Positions 8,971 through 17,293 of a stretch of 64,000 nt of DNA are shown here, piece after piece. This DNA comes from an uncultured Granulosicoccaceae bacterium. GTDB taxonomy: Bacteria > Pseudomonadota > Gammaproteobacteria > Granulosicoccales > Granulosicoccaceae. The notes below the pieces were generated by a model. It did not search any database and was not told where the DNA came from. It saw only the letters and a list, made by a program, of their open reading frames with translations. Position numbers and translations under genes: made by a program. The stretch's first letter is position 1. Each line of letters starts with the position of its first letter. Location: contig CALHCI010000157.1 in NCBI GenBank assembly GCA_937931165.1, positions 24,583 to 88,582 on the forward strand, given 5' to 3'.

Positions 8971-10875
8971 CTACCAGCCTTTAGTCCAAAGCCAAAGACT
9001 AATGCGATCTATAATCTTATGTGTCCATATCCAGATAATTTTTCGCTCACCCATGTTGATGCGGGCAATGCCTTCCATACCCGGTCGCAGATCTGGTGTG
9101 TCCTGATCGAGTTTTGCTTCAACGCGGAAGTAACTTTTGCCTTCCCCGGATATGGCTACCGGCAGTACCTGATCAACGGTAAACGGCTTAGGATCACCGG
9201 GCAGTGCTGCAATAACCATCTGACCTGATTTGTCTTCGGCAACGCCTGCCATATCGCGTTCGTCAACTTCGATGGCGATACGATATTCTTCAAGCGGTGC
9301 AACTTCAAAAAGCACTTCGCCTATCTCTACCGGGGAACCCAGAGACTGACTGAGGTCACCGCTGGTCACAAAGCCTGCGTAGGGTGCTTTAAGTTCTGTG
9401 CGATCTATGCGTTCACGGACCAGTGACAGCTCTGCATCAATTTGATCTGCTTTGGCGCGAAGTATACTGAGCTCTGTGCGAGCGCGTTTGGCCAGTGCTT
9501 CCTGGTAGGCTTTTTTAACCTTGCTCTCTTCACCCAGCCATTTCTTAAGTTCGAGCTGCAGTGAACGGTCATCCAGTGTGGCCAGTACCTGACCTTCTGT
9601 AACCGTATCACCGGCACGGACACTGGATGATTTAATAAAGCCCGCAATGGGTGCTGCAATTACCTGAGACATTGCACCCTCAATACTTGCCGGTGCGGAT
9701 ACGCGATGATCACCGTCGATCACAGAGCCAAGTACCAGTGCCAGAGCAACACAGGCAGCAGTTGCTTTGAGCTTAAGGTGCTTAGGGCCAAACAGGTCGG
9801 CAAGACCTGTACGGGCAGAGTCAACTGCTTTACTGGTCAGTGGTCGTTCTTCAAATCTTTTTAACTCCAGCGCCGGAGCAACGGCAGACAGTACCGATTC
9901 ACACCATTGTTCGGTATCGTTATCAAACGGTTGTCGAGCATCGCGTTCAAAAACAATAGCACCGTAGTTGCCGTTTTGACCCTGCAGTGGCAGTGTCATA
10001 ACCGAGCAGCGGTTATTGTGATTAGATAAGTCCCGATGTGCCTGATCTATAGCATTTTGGCCGCTGGTTAACGTGGGTATAGCGATGGCAATGCCTTGAT
10101 CCAGAGACTCCTCCATAGCGGCCTCGAGACGTCTGACCAGTTGTGTGCGTGAGTCGAAGCTTGCAAGGTGCGAGATGCACTCTGTTCTCACCACCACACC
10201 GCGACGCAGACCGATGGTGACGCGATCGCAGTCGAGTCGGATTGCCAGTCGACTGGCAATATCCATACAGGCCTTGTGAGAGTTGCTGTGTCGCAGCACG
10301 GTACCGAGTAAGCCGTGCGTAAATGTGCCGGCATCCTGTTCTATGCCATCGGAAAGCTGACTCAGGGAATGCAGCCAGTACCCTCCCCATTGCAGCAGCT
10401 GCAATACCACGTTCTGACGCGATTGCGGTCGAGGCGCCATGAGCAAGGCAACAATGGCGAGTGTGTTTTCGCCATCCTTTACCGGTGTTGCGATCACATC
10501 ACCCAGTCGCCCGTTGAGCTGGCCGAACGGGATTTCAGTGTTGACGACAGCCTGCTGCGTCTGCACGACTTCAGCGGCGCTGCGATCGAGCTGTTCAATA
10601 CCGGATGCTTGTCGCGGACGGATGGCGAGTGGTTTACCGTCGGGTGAATACACGCAACCGGTAATGACATCGGCGATCATTTTAATTTGCCACAGCAACC
10701 AGCGATCGGCGAGTTCTGCACTGAGACCGGTCTGCCTGATCGGGGCCGCCGCTTCATCGTTGCTCGATCTTGGCTGGCCGCCTACAGGACCCACACCGGC
10801 GTTGTTCAGGGATTGTCTGTTGGCACCGGGCTGCGGTGGTGCATTAACTGCCACGCTCATGGTAGTGGCCTGCAA
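8971..10875 (-). CDS. GAF domain protein fused to a HlyD-type adaptor
   Basis: In this 634-residue protein a long cytoplasmic N-terminus includes a GAF-like region (about 190-340, e.g. ACMDIASRLAIRLDCDRVTI). One membrane segment follows (about 370-388, ATAACVALALVLGSVI), then a periplasmic HlyD part: lipoyl halves around VIAAPIAGFIKSSSV and LKAPYAGFVTSGDLSQSLG, a hairpin of about 55 residues, and a barrel. This layout couples a cytosolic small-molecule or redox sensor directly to an export adaptor, which is uncommon. It is the first gene of the three-gene cassette and is read from the divergent region shared with the DUF4197-like lipoprotein. The GAF ligand is not predictable. Confidence 0.83.
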   Translation of the reverse strand: MQATTMSVAVNAPPQPGANRQSLNNAGVGPVGGQPRSSNDEAAAPIRQTGLSAELADRWLLWQIKMIADVITGCVYSPDGKPLAIRPRQASGIEQLDRSAAEVVQTQQAVVNTEIPFGQLNGRLGDVIATPVKDGENTLAIVALLMAPRPQSRQNVVLQLLQWGGYWLHSLSQLSDGIEQDAGTFTHGLLGTVLRHSNSHKACMDIASRLAIRLDCDRVTIGLRRGVVVRTECISHLASFDSRTQLVRRLEAAMEESLDQGIAIAIPTLTSGQNAIDQAHRDLSNHNNRCSVMTLPLQGQNGNYGAIVFERDARQPFDNDTEQWCESVLSAVAPALELKRFEERPLTSKAVDSARTGLADLFGPKHLKLKATAACVALALVLGSVIDGDHRVSAPASIEGAMSQVIAAPIAGFIKSSSVRAGDTVTEGQVLATLDDRSLQLELKKWLGEESKVKKAYQEALAKRARTELSILRAKADQIDAELSLVRERIDRTELKAPYAGFVTSGDLSQSLGSPVEIGEVLFEVAPLEEYRIAIEVDERDMAGVAEDKSGQMVIAALPGDPKPFTVDQVLPVAISGEGKSYFRVEAKLDQDTPDLRPGMEGIARINMGERKIIWIWTHKIIDRISLWLWTKGW

Positions 10876-11195
10876 GTTGGTACTACTGTAGTGGTAATCA
10901 TAATTTTAGTGATGACCGTGACCCCCGATGTCACCTTCCGCAAAACACAGAATTATCTGTGCGTGGCTGCAACATCCGCTCCATTGAATCGGCTTTAACA
11001 GGAGCAAGTGGTGGTTATGAGAGACAGGTCGCAGAGGCCGGTGAAGCACAGGACACACAGGTAGGGTCGCGGGTGCAATTGTTGCGATCTGCAAATAAGC
11101 ATGTCGGTTTTCACCAGTGTGCGACGCGGCTAACTATAATGAGGCTTCCGGAGGCGTTCCTGTCCTCGCGTGCTGTTAACTATGAGGTGTTTACG
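10876..11195. other. Divergent intergenic region with no gene seen
   Basis: About 320 bp separate the first gene of the GAF/M50/HlyD cassette (minus strand) from the DUF4197-like lipoprotein gene (plus strand). It must hold promoters for both. Short inverted repeats are present (ACTACTGTAGT near 10883-10893, and GTGAC/GTCAC half-sites near 10919-10934), which could be operators. No ORF with convincing coding character and no RNA hairpin with a U-tract were found. The plus-strand reading frame of the lipoprotein extends upstream through part of this region but lacks a better start. Confidence 0.5.
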
Positions 11196-11918
11196 ATGCG
11201 ACTGAGTTTCACAATTGGAGTGCTGATGCTCCTTGGCGGGTGTGCCAATACCTCGTCCGTACTGGATGAACTGGAGCAGGTTGCCGGGCAGGTGCTGAGT
11301 GAAGGCAGTGGCGACCTTTCTATTAATGAAATTTCGCTTGGATTAAAAGAAGCGCTGTCAATTGGTTCTCAGCAGGTGGTACAGCAGCTTGGACAAACCG
11401 ACGGTTTTAATGCGGATCCGGTGGCGCACATTCCGCTGCCAACCGCACTGGATCGAGCCAAAAAAGTGGCGGCCAAGGTCGGATTGCAGAGCGGCTTCGA
11501 TTCTCTGGAAGTGAGGCTTAATCGAGCTGCCGAACTGGCAACGCCAAAAGCGAAGTCACTTTTCATTGGCGCTATTCAGCAAATGACACTGACCGACGCT
11601 AAAGGCATTCTTAATGGTCCGGATGACGCAGCGACGCAATATTTTCAAAACGCTATGGGGCCAAGACTTGCCGAAGCGATGCGTCCGATCGTCGATGACA
11701 GTCTCGGTCAGGTTGGTGCGGTGCGTGCGTTTAATGAGTTGCTGGTCCAGTATCGTCAGATTCCGTTTGCACCGGCTGTCGATGCAGACCTGACCGGCCA
11801 TGTGGTAGAGCTGGGTATGCAGGGGATATTTCACTATATCGCCAAAGAAGAGAAAGCCATTCGCGATAATCCGCTCAAGCGGACAACAGAGCTGTTGCGC
11901 CGCGTCTTCGGCGGCTGA
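11196..11918 (+). CDS. DUF4197-like outer-membrane/periplasmic lipoprotein
   Basis: I place the start at 11196 because it gives a clean lipoprotein signal (MRLSFTIGVLMLLGGC, lipobox LGGC with Cys16) and is preceded by a GAGG Shine-Dalgarno sequence about 9 bases upstream; the frame stays open further 5' but would bury this signal. The 240-residue product is mostly alpha-helical, with motifs such as SINEISLGLKEALSIGSQQV and LPTALDRAKKVAAKVGL that match the DUF4197 family. The function of that family is unknown. It stands alone, divergent from the GAF/M50/HlyD cassette, and there is no evidence that it belongs to that system. Confidence 0.8.
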   Translation: MRLSFTIGVLMLLGGCANTSSVLDELEQVAGQVLSEGSGDLSINEISLGLKEALSIGSQQVVQQLGQTDGFNADPVAHIPLPTALDRAKKVAAKVGLQSGFDSLEVRLNRAAELATPKAKSLFIGAIQQMTLTDAKGILNGPDDAATQYFQNAMGPRLAEAMRPIVDDSLGQVGAVRAFNELLVQYRQIPFAPAVDADLTGHVVELGMQGIFHYIAKEEKAIRDNPLKRTTELLRRVFGG

Positions 11919-12099
11919 TTGCCAGGCTTTTTTGCGTGTAGTCGTTGAATACTCCTGTCGGATGGTTCGGTTTGCTGGTGGTTGCTGACGCTAGTTGCTA
12001 GAATTCCGGCGATTCGCGGCGCCGCAGTACCAGCAGTTCTCTGTATACCAAATACATTCAGTCTATCGTTATATTTTATTGTTATTAAGGCAACGTTTT

Positions 12100-12297
12100 A
12101 TGAGCAGCACAACAGACGACTCTCAGTCATTTATAATTTTTGCCGCAGTGCTTGGCGCGCTTGTGTTTTTTACGTTCTTTATTATGCTGATGGCAAATCT
12201 GTTCTCGCCTGCGTCGGATTCGTTGTCCGATCCGCTGGTCGTATCCCAACAACAAGAGCGACTCATGCCGGTGGGCAGATCAAGGGTCGCGGAATAA
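12100..12297 (+). CDS. 65-residue membrane-anchor paralogue of the adjacent cytochrome
   Basis: This short gene begins at the ATG at 12100. It encodes one transmembrane helix (about residues 12-34) followed by FSPASDSLSDPLV and a PVGRSRV tail. The next gene's N-terminus has the same layout (FSPASDRASDPLV, PVGKSRV), so the two are paralogues by duplication, but this copy ends before any haem domain. It is 30 bp upstream of the cytochrome gene, most likely in the same operon. It may pair with the cytochrome in the membrane or be a reduced duplicate; both are inference. No other family was recognised. Confidence 0.75.
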   Translation: MSSTTDDSQSFIIFAAVLGALVFFTFFIMLMANLFSPASDSLSDPLVVSQQQERLMPVGRSRVAE

Positions 12298-12327
12298 CCC
12301 GGTTACTTACCCTTAAGGAGACTCCGA

Positions 12328-13461
12328 ATGAGTCAGAATGACGACTCCAGCTTTTTTAGAACATTTGTCTTTGTGCTTGGTGCACTGGTGGTGTTTACCG
12401 TTTTTATCGCGGTAATGGCTAATATGTTTTCACCGGCATCAGATCGTGCTTCAGATCCACTGGTACAACGTGAGCAGGCACAACAGATTGCGCCGGTTGG
12501 CAAGAGCCGGGTAGATCAGTCGTCAGCAGCAGCACCGGTAGCCGATGTGCAGCCTGCTGTCACAGCCACTGCGACTGAAGAGTCTGCTATCACAGAAACC
12601 ACTACGGCAGAAACCACTACGGCAGAAACCACTGAAGCGACAGCACAAACGGAAGACTCAGATGCCGCTGAACCAGCAGCATCAGAAGAAGCTCCGGTCG
12701 CAGAAACTACTGAGACAGGCAACGCGGAAGCGACGACCGAAACAGCGCAGGTTACTACCAGTGCTGTTGCCAGTACTGTTAGCTCAGATATTCCGCTGCG
12801 GGTAAAAGCGGTTGTTGCGACCAACTGTGCCGGTTGCCACCAGGATGGTCTCTACGGAGCACAGCGAAGCGATGATGCTGCCGCCTGGCGTGCACTTGAA
12901 GCGAAAGGCCTCGAGACACTGACCGCGAGCGTGATTAACGGCAAAGGCGCTATGTTGCCACGAGCCGAAACCAGCCTGAATGATGAAGAAATTTCTCAAG
13001 CGGTGAGTTATATGATTCAGCAGGCAACAGGCAAGAGTACCGACACTGCTGCCACACAAAGCGACACAGAAACAGCACAGGCAGTGGAATCAGCGTCAAC
13101 CGGTGAAACGACAGAGACCACAGCGACCGAAGAAACGCAGCAGGAGACCGCAGAAACAACTGCCACAGCAGAAACCGCTACTGCAGAGACTGCTACCGCG
13201 GTTGCAGCTGCACCAACGGGTGAAGTGCCAGCGAATGTTAAAACCGTGGTCGATACCCTGTGCGCCGGTTGTCACATCAGCGGTGTGGCGAATGCTCCAA
13301 AGTATGGTGACAAGGCTGCCTGGGATGAAAGATTGTCGATGGGAATGGACAAACTGCTGGCCAGTGCCATTGCCGGTAAGGGCGCGATGCCAGCTCGCGG
13401 TGGGTCACAGTTGAGCGATGCCGAGCTTAGGCTGGCTATCGAATACATGGCAACCAAGTAG
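12328..13461 (+). CDS. Membrane-anchored tandem cytochrome c5-type dihaem protein
   Basis: Start at 12328 follows a good AAGGAG ribosome site. The 377-residue protein has an N-terminal transmembrane helix (11-33), then a Thr/Glu/Ala-rich linker (about 65-150), a first cytochrome c domain with CAGCH at 167-171 and a likely axial Met in KGAMLPRAE (Met209). A second Thr/Glu/Ala-rich linker (235-295) leads to a second domain with CAGCH at 312-316 and Met in KGAMPARGG. Both domains look like cytochrome c5. It probably shuttles electrons in the periplasm to a terminal oxidase or reductase, tethered by flexible arms. No oxidase genes are nearby. Confidence 0.9.
   Translation: MSQNDDSSFFRTFVFVLGALVVFTVFIAVMANMFSPASDRASDPLVQREQAQQIAPVGKSRVDQSSAAAPVADVQPAVTATATEESAITETTTAETTTAETTEATAQTEDSDAAEPAASEEAPVAETTETGNAEATTETAQVTTSAVASTVSSDIPLRVKAVVATNCAGCHQDGLYGAQRSDDAAAWRALEAKGLETLTASVINGKGAMLPRAETSLNDEEISQAVSYMIQQATGKSTDTAATQSDTETAQAVESASTGETTETTATEETQQETAETTATAETATAETATAVAAAPTGEVPANVKTVVDTLCAGCHISGVANAPKYGDKAAWDERLSMGMDKLLASAIAGKGAMPARGGSQLSDAELRLAIEYMATK
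12595..12639 (+). repeat. 15-bp tandem repeat within the cytochrome linker
   Basis: Three copies of a 15-bp unit (GAAACCACTACGGCA, the third diverged) lie in frame and encode ETTTA-type pentapeptides of the first Thr/Glu-rich linker. Repeats like this allow linker length to change without frameshift. Confidence 0.8.
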
Positions 13462-13520
13462 CTCTGCGGAATCTCAAAAACTACCTTCCGCATGAGACTG
13501 CAGTAACAGGCACGACATTA

Positions 13521-13551
13521 CCCTCCCTGCTTACGCCCGCGTGCGGGAGGG
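13521..13551. terminator. Stem-loop between convergent genes
   Basis: CCCTCCC at 13521-13527 pairs with GGGAGGG at 13545-13551 around a 17-base loop. It lies between the cytochrome gene (plus) and the antiporter gene (minus), so it may stop transcription from one or both sides. There is no strong U-tract, so it would be a weak intrinsic terminator. Confidence 0.4.
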
Positions 13552-13597
13552 TCTATCGCAGTGAGGTGCCGAAGCTCGCGTTTAAAAGTGCCGTCGC

Positions 13598-14767
13598 TCA
13601 ATCCCGCCTAAGCGAAGCATCGTTAGCAATCGGCGTCGGGTAGCGTTTGACAATCCAGTACGAAGAAAACACAAACGTCAGAATGGTCGCGGTCTGCACC
13701 AAAAGAGAGGCGCGTTCGGTGATCACACCCGCACTGACCGCCACCACCGCCACCAGCAATGAAAATTCACTGATCTGACCCAATCGGACACCGATTTCAC
13801 TGGCCAGCCGCTTTTTCTCTTTTTCGCGTCTCAGCAACAGATTGAATATCGCCGGTTTCAATACGATCATGGTGATTGCCAGCAGACAGGCCGGGATAAT
13901 GACCTGCGGCACTGCGCTGATATCAAAACCCGCCCCCAGACCGAAAAAGAACATGACCAGAAAAAAGTCCCGCAACGGTTTCAGGCTTTCGGCAATGTAT
14001 CTGGCGATCGGATTGGCGGCCAGGGTCACGCCAGCGATAAAGGCACCTACTTCGTGCGACAGCGATAACGCATGGGCGAGTTCTGCCAGCCCCATGCACC
14101 AGCCAATAGTTAGCAGAAAAATATATTCGTTAATCTGATCAAACTTTTGCAGCAGTCGGGATAGAACTTTTTTCGATATAAAGTACGCCGAGATGCTGAG
14201 CACCGGCAGCATCAGCAGCATGCCTGCAATCCGAATCACAGGTGATTCGTTAGCTCCCAGACCTTCCACCAGCAGCAGCACGGTCACAGCGATAATATCC
14301 TGCAGCAGTAGAATACTGATGATAATTTCACCCATGCGCTGATGATGCAGAGCACTGGTTGGCAGCAGTTTCAAACCGATAATCGTTGATGAAAACATCA
14401 TCGCGGCGGCGATTACCAGGCTGTCGGTCGGGTTGAAATCAAAGCTCATTGCTATCACAAAGCCAAACAGACCGAAGGTAATGCTGCTTAACAACGTCAC
14501 CACGGTGGCTTCGCGAATCAGCTTGATCAGTTCATCCGGTTCCAGGTTCAGGCCCAGTAGAAACAGCAGGAAGATAATGCCGACCCTGGCAATCTCATCG
14601 ACCAGTGTCGGATCCGAGATGAGCCCGAGCACATGCGGGCCAGCCAGCAGTCCCAGTGCAATGTAGGCGAGTAGTACCGACTGGCGTGCATACAAAGCCA
14701 CCGTCGCCACCACGGCCCCGCCGGTAAAAATCAGAAAAACTGTGTAGAGGACGGACTCTCCGCTCAC
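13598..14767 (-). CDS. CPA2 family cation:proton antiporter (KefB/KefC-like membrane domain)
   Basis: The 389-residue product is almost entirely hydrophobic, with about 12 membrane segments, and shows the CPA2 antiporter landmarks: LLFLLGLNLEPDEL, the GALAL-type helix region (AAMMFSSTIIGLKLLP) and the ILLLQDIIAV segment with the conserved QD pair. It lacks the C-terminal NAD-binding RCK domain found in KefB/KefC, so gating by glutathione adducts is unlikely. It probably exchanges K+ or Na+ for protons. It is divergent from the rhodanese gene and convergent with the cytochrome gene. Confidence 0.87.
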   Translation of the reverse strand: MSGESVLYTVFLIFTGGAVVATVALYARQSVLLAYIALGLLAGPHVLGLISDPTLVDEIARVGIIFLLFLLGLNLEPDELIKLIREATVVTLLSSITFGLFGFVIAMSFDFNPTDSLVIAAAMMFSSTIIGLKLLPTSALHHQRMGEIIISILLLQDIIAVTVLLLVEGLGANESPVIRIAGMLLMLPVLSISAYFISKKVLSRLLQKFDQINEYIFLLTIGWCMGLAELAHALSLSHEVGAFIAGVTLAANPIARYIAESLKPLRDFFLVMFFFGLGAGFDISAVPQVIIPACLLAITMIVLKPAIFNLLLRREKEKKRLASEIGVRLGQISEFSLLVAVVAVSAGVITERASLLVQTATILTFVFSSYWIVKRYPTPIANDASLRRD

Positions 14768-14956
14768 TGGACACTGGCCTTTTTGTGTTGCTGTTTAATC
14801 GGAATGCTGAATTTTCGAACGGTGTGCGCAATAATTGTGCTTTCGCCCGCCTGTTGAATGCCCGGGAGCCTTTTCCTGGCAATTAGCTGCGCATTCCACT
14901 GATCGTGGGTGTATTATCGCGCGTTGCGCAAGTTTCATCGACTACACTGAAAATCA

Positions 14957-15385
14957 ATGAACCGAATACCTGAATTTGTTGGCAATCACCCGATACTTTT
15001 TTTCGCTTTGACGTTAGTGATCGGCATGATTGCCTTTTATGAGTACCAGCGACTGTTTTCTGGCGTAAAGCAGCTCAGCCCGATTGAAGCTACCCGGCTG
15101 CAAAACGATGAAGATGGTTTGTTTATCGACGTTCGTGACGATGCCGAGTTCAAGCGCGGTCACGTGCTGTCCGCTCGCCATATGCCTTTGTCTACTTTTG
15201 ACAAGCGCATGACCGAGCTTGAAAAGTCGAAGGACAAACCCATGATCGTCTATTGCGCAAACGGTGCGCGGGCAAGTCGCGCGGCAGGGAAGTTGCGTAA
15301 GGCGGAATTTCCATCAGTGTATACGCTTGCAGGCGGTATGGTTGGGTGGGAAAAAGCCAACATGCCGGTTAGCACCAAGACATAA
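14957..15385 (+). CDS. Membrane-anchored rhodanese-like protein (YibN type)
   Basis: A single N-terminal membrane helix (about residues 11-29) precedes a rhodanese domain with the active-site loop YCANGARASRA (Cys100). The CH2 motif RGHVLSARHMPL is also present. The six-residue active loop fits single-domain sulfurtransferases. Its position as first gene before grxC, secB and gpsA is the same as yibN in E. coli, where the protein's exact role is still unclear. Sulfur transfer in the cytoplasm or periplasm depends on topology, which I cannot settle. Confidence 0.85.
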   Translation: MNRIPEFVGNHPILFFALTLVIGMIAFYEYQRLFSGVKQLSPIEATRLQNDEDGLFIDVRDDAEFKRGHVLSARHMPLSTFDKRMTELEKSKDKPMIVYCANGARASRAAGKLRKAEFPSVYTLAGGMVGWEKANMPVSTKT

Positions 15386-15431
15386 TCGGCAGCAAATAAC
15401 GGCAAGCACCACGGCGGAGTCACAACAAACT

Positions 15432-15695
15432 ATGGCTAACAAATCTGTACTTATCTACGAATCCGGGTTGTGCGGATTTTGTCATGCCGCTAAGCGACTG
15501 CTTGATAAAAAGGGCGTTGAATACGACACCATTCGGGTTGATAAAGACGCTGAGCAGAAGCAGGTAATGATGGAACGCAGCGGTCGTCGAACAGTGCCAC
15601 AAATTTTTATAGGCGATCATCACGTGGGTGGTTTTGATGATCTACACGAGCTCGAAACTGATGGCGAGCTTGATGCATTGCTAGCTGCAGACTGA
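15432..15695 (+). CDS. grxC: Glutaredoxin 3 (GrxC)
   Basis: I start at the ATG at 15432, which gives 87 residues, the usual GrxC length; the frame is open further upstream but overlaps the rhodanese gene. The fold shows the cis-Pro motif RTVPQIFIGDHHVGGFDD. The redox site is CGFC instead of the common CPYC, which may shift the redox potential; it is probably still a dithiol glutaredoxin. It reduces disulfides and protein-glutathione adducts with glutathione. It lies 46 bp after the rhodanese gene and 61 bp before secB. Confidence 0.9.
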   Translation: MANKSVLIYESGLCGFCHAAKRLLDKKGVEYDTIRVDKDAEQKQVMMERSGRRTVPQIFIGDHHVGGFDDLHELETDGELDALLAAD

Positions 15696-15756
15696 AGCTC
15701 ATCGCTTCAATAATTCTCTTATAATTTTCTAACAAAGATCTTCCAAGGTTCTATCA

Positions 15757-16257
15757 ATGGCTGAAGAAACAACCGCTGCCGGCGGTGAAGCGGGTACCCA
15801 GCAGAGTTTTCGCGTTCAAAAAGTATTTGTTAAAGACATTTCATTTGAAACGCCGCGCTCTACTGAGATTTTTACCCAGCAATCGCAGTGGACACCTGAA
15901 GTCAAGGTGCAGCTCAACACAGAAAACCGCAACATTAAAGATGATCTGTACGAATGTACTCTGATTATTACGGTTACTGTGGAGCTTGAAAGCAAGCCAG
16001 CCTATCTTGCTGAAGTACAGCAATCGGGACTTTTTACTATTGCCGGATTTGGTGAAGGCGAGATGGGGCATCTGCTGGGCAGCTATGCTCCCAGTGTTCT
16101 GTTTCCGTTTGTACGCGAAGTTATTTGCGATCTGGCAGTGAAGGGTGGTTTCCCTCAGTTGCTGCTCGATCCTATAAATTTTGATGCGTTGTATGCACAG
16201 CATGCCAATGCAAATTCAAAAGAACAAAACGCACCTGCACCTGAAACACAGCAGTAA
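15757..16257 (+). CDS. secB: Protein-export chaperone SecB
   Basis: The 166-residue protein matches SecB through its core: FVKDISFETP, the VQLNTENRNI region, GLFTIAGF, the conserved segment YAPSVLFPFVREVI and the C-terminal DPINFDALY. SecB works as a tetramer that keeps preproteins unfolded and hands them to SecA. The extensions at both ends (GGEAGTQQ and a Gln/Ala-rich tail) are typical. Placement between grxC and gpsA matches E. coli. Confidence 0.96.
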   Translation: MAEETTAAGGEAGTQQSFRVQKVFVKDISFETPRSTEIFTQQSQWTPEVKVQLNTENRNIKDDLYECTLIITVTVELESKPAYLAEVQQSGLFTIAGFGEGEMGHLLGSYAPSVLFPFVREVICDLAVKGGFPQLLLDPINFDALYAQHANANSKEQNAPAPETQQ

Positions 16258-16283
16258 ACTCAACGGTTAAGCACCAGACTGGC

Positions 16284-17288
16284 GTGACTGAAGCAACGCG
16301 CTTTTGCGTAGCGGGCGCTGGTAGCTGGGGGACTGCACTTGCCAGCCACCTTGCCGGAAACGGTCACGCAGTGACTCTGTGGGGCCGTTCTGCTTCTGCA
16401 ATGCGTGAGATGGCGGCCACTGGCATTAATCAACGCTATCTGCCCGATCTTAAGCTCTCGAATAACCTTTGCTATTCATCAGATCTTGCCGCATCACTCG
16501 ACGCTGCCGATGAGGTTTTAGTGGCTGTGCCCAGTCACGGATTTGCCGAACTGGTGCAGCAGGTGTCAGACCACGCACCCGCAGATGCCGGACTGATCTG
16601 GGCCTGCAAAGGATTTGAGCCCGGTACAGGTCGTTTGTTAAGCGAATTACTTGAAGAGGCCAGACCGGATCGGAATCATGCCATTGTTTCCGGACCCACG
16701 TTTGCAGCAGAACTGGTGGCAGGGTTACCGACTGCGATTACGGTTGCCGCTAATCATCAGAAGTACGCAACAGAAGTCAGTGACTGGATGCATAACGAAA
16801 GATTCCGCGTTTACTCAACAGATGATATTCGCGGTGTGCAGGTAGGTGGTGCATTGAAAAATATCTATGCAATTGCAGCGGGGATTTCCGATGGTCTTGG
16901 CTTTGGTGCCAATGCCAGAGCAGCGTTGATTACCCGTGGACTTGCCGAGTTAATGCGACTTGCAGAGAAGCTTGGTGCACGCAAAGATACCCTGATGGGG
17001 TTGTCCGGGATGGGGGACCTTATTCTTACCTGTACCGATAATCTGTCTCGCAACCGGCGCTTCGGGCTGGCTATTGCGGACGGGCTATCCGTGTCAGAGG
17101 CGTTGGACAGGGTGGGTCAGTCTGTCGAAGGCATTGCTGCAACACGTGCAGCTCATGCACTGGGTATAGCGCATCAAGTCGAACTGCCTATCATTGAACA
17201 GCTCTATGGTGTGCTGGAAAATGACAGCTCGGCGCGTGCTGCGGTCGGTGCGCTGCTCAATCGTCAAAGCAAAGCTGAGTTTGAATAG
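16284..17288 (+). CDS. gpsA: Glycerol-3-phosphate dehydrogenase [NAD(P)+]
   Basis: The 334-residue protein starts with GTG. It has the N-terminal Rossmann motif GAGSWGTALASHLAGNGH and the NAD-domain end, followed by the catalytic region with GGALKNIYAIAAGISDGL (catalytic Lys) and a late GLSGMGDLILTC motif. It reduces dihydroxyacetone phosphate to sn-glycerol 3-phosphate for phospholipid synthesis. The gene is 26 bp downstream of secB. In E. coli cysE follows gpsA; here cysE is missing and trmL follows convergently with 5 bp between the stop codons. Confidence 0.95.
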   Translation: MTEATRFCVAGAGSWGTALASHLAGNGHAVTLWGRSASAMREMAATGINQRYLPDLKLSNNLCYSSDLAASLDAADEVLVAVPSHGFAELVQQVSDHAPADAGLIWACKGFEPGTGRLLSELLEEARPDRNHAIVSGPTFAAELVAGLPTAITVAANHQKYATEVSDWMHNERFRVYSTDDIRGVQVGGALKNIYAIAAGISDGLGFGANARAALITRGLAELMRLAEKLGARKDTLMGLSGMGDLILTCTDNLSRNRRFGLAIADGLSVSEALDRVGQSVEGIAATRAAHALGIAHQVELPIIEQLYGVLENDSSARAAVGALLNRQSKAEFE

Positions 17289-17293
17289 CCCGG

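Noticed and set aside
10959..11195. N-terminal extension of the DUF4197-like protein
   Set aside because: It would place a lipoprotein signal in the interior of the protein; the later ATG has a good ribosome site.
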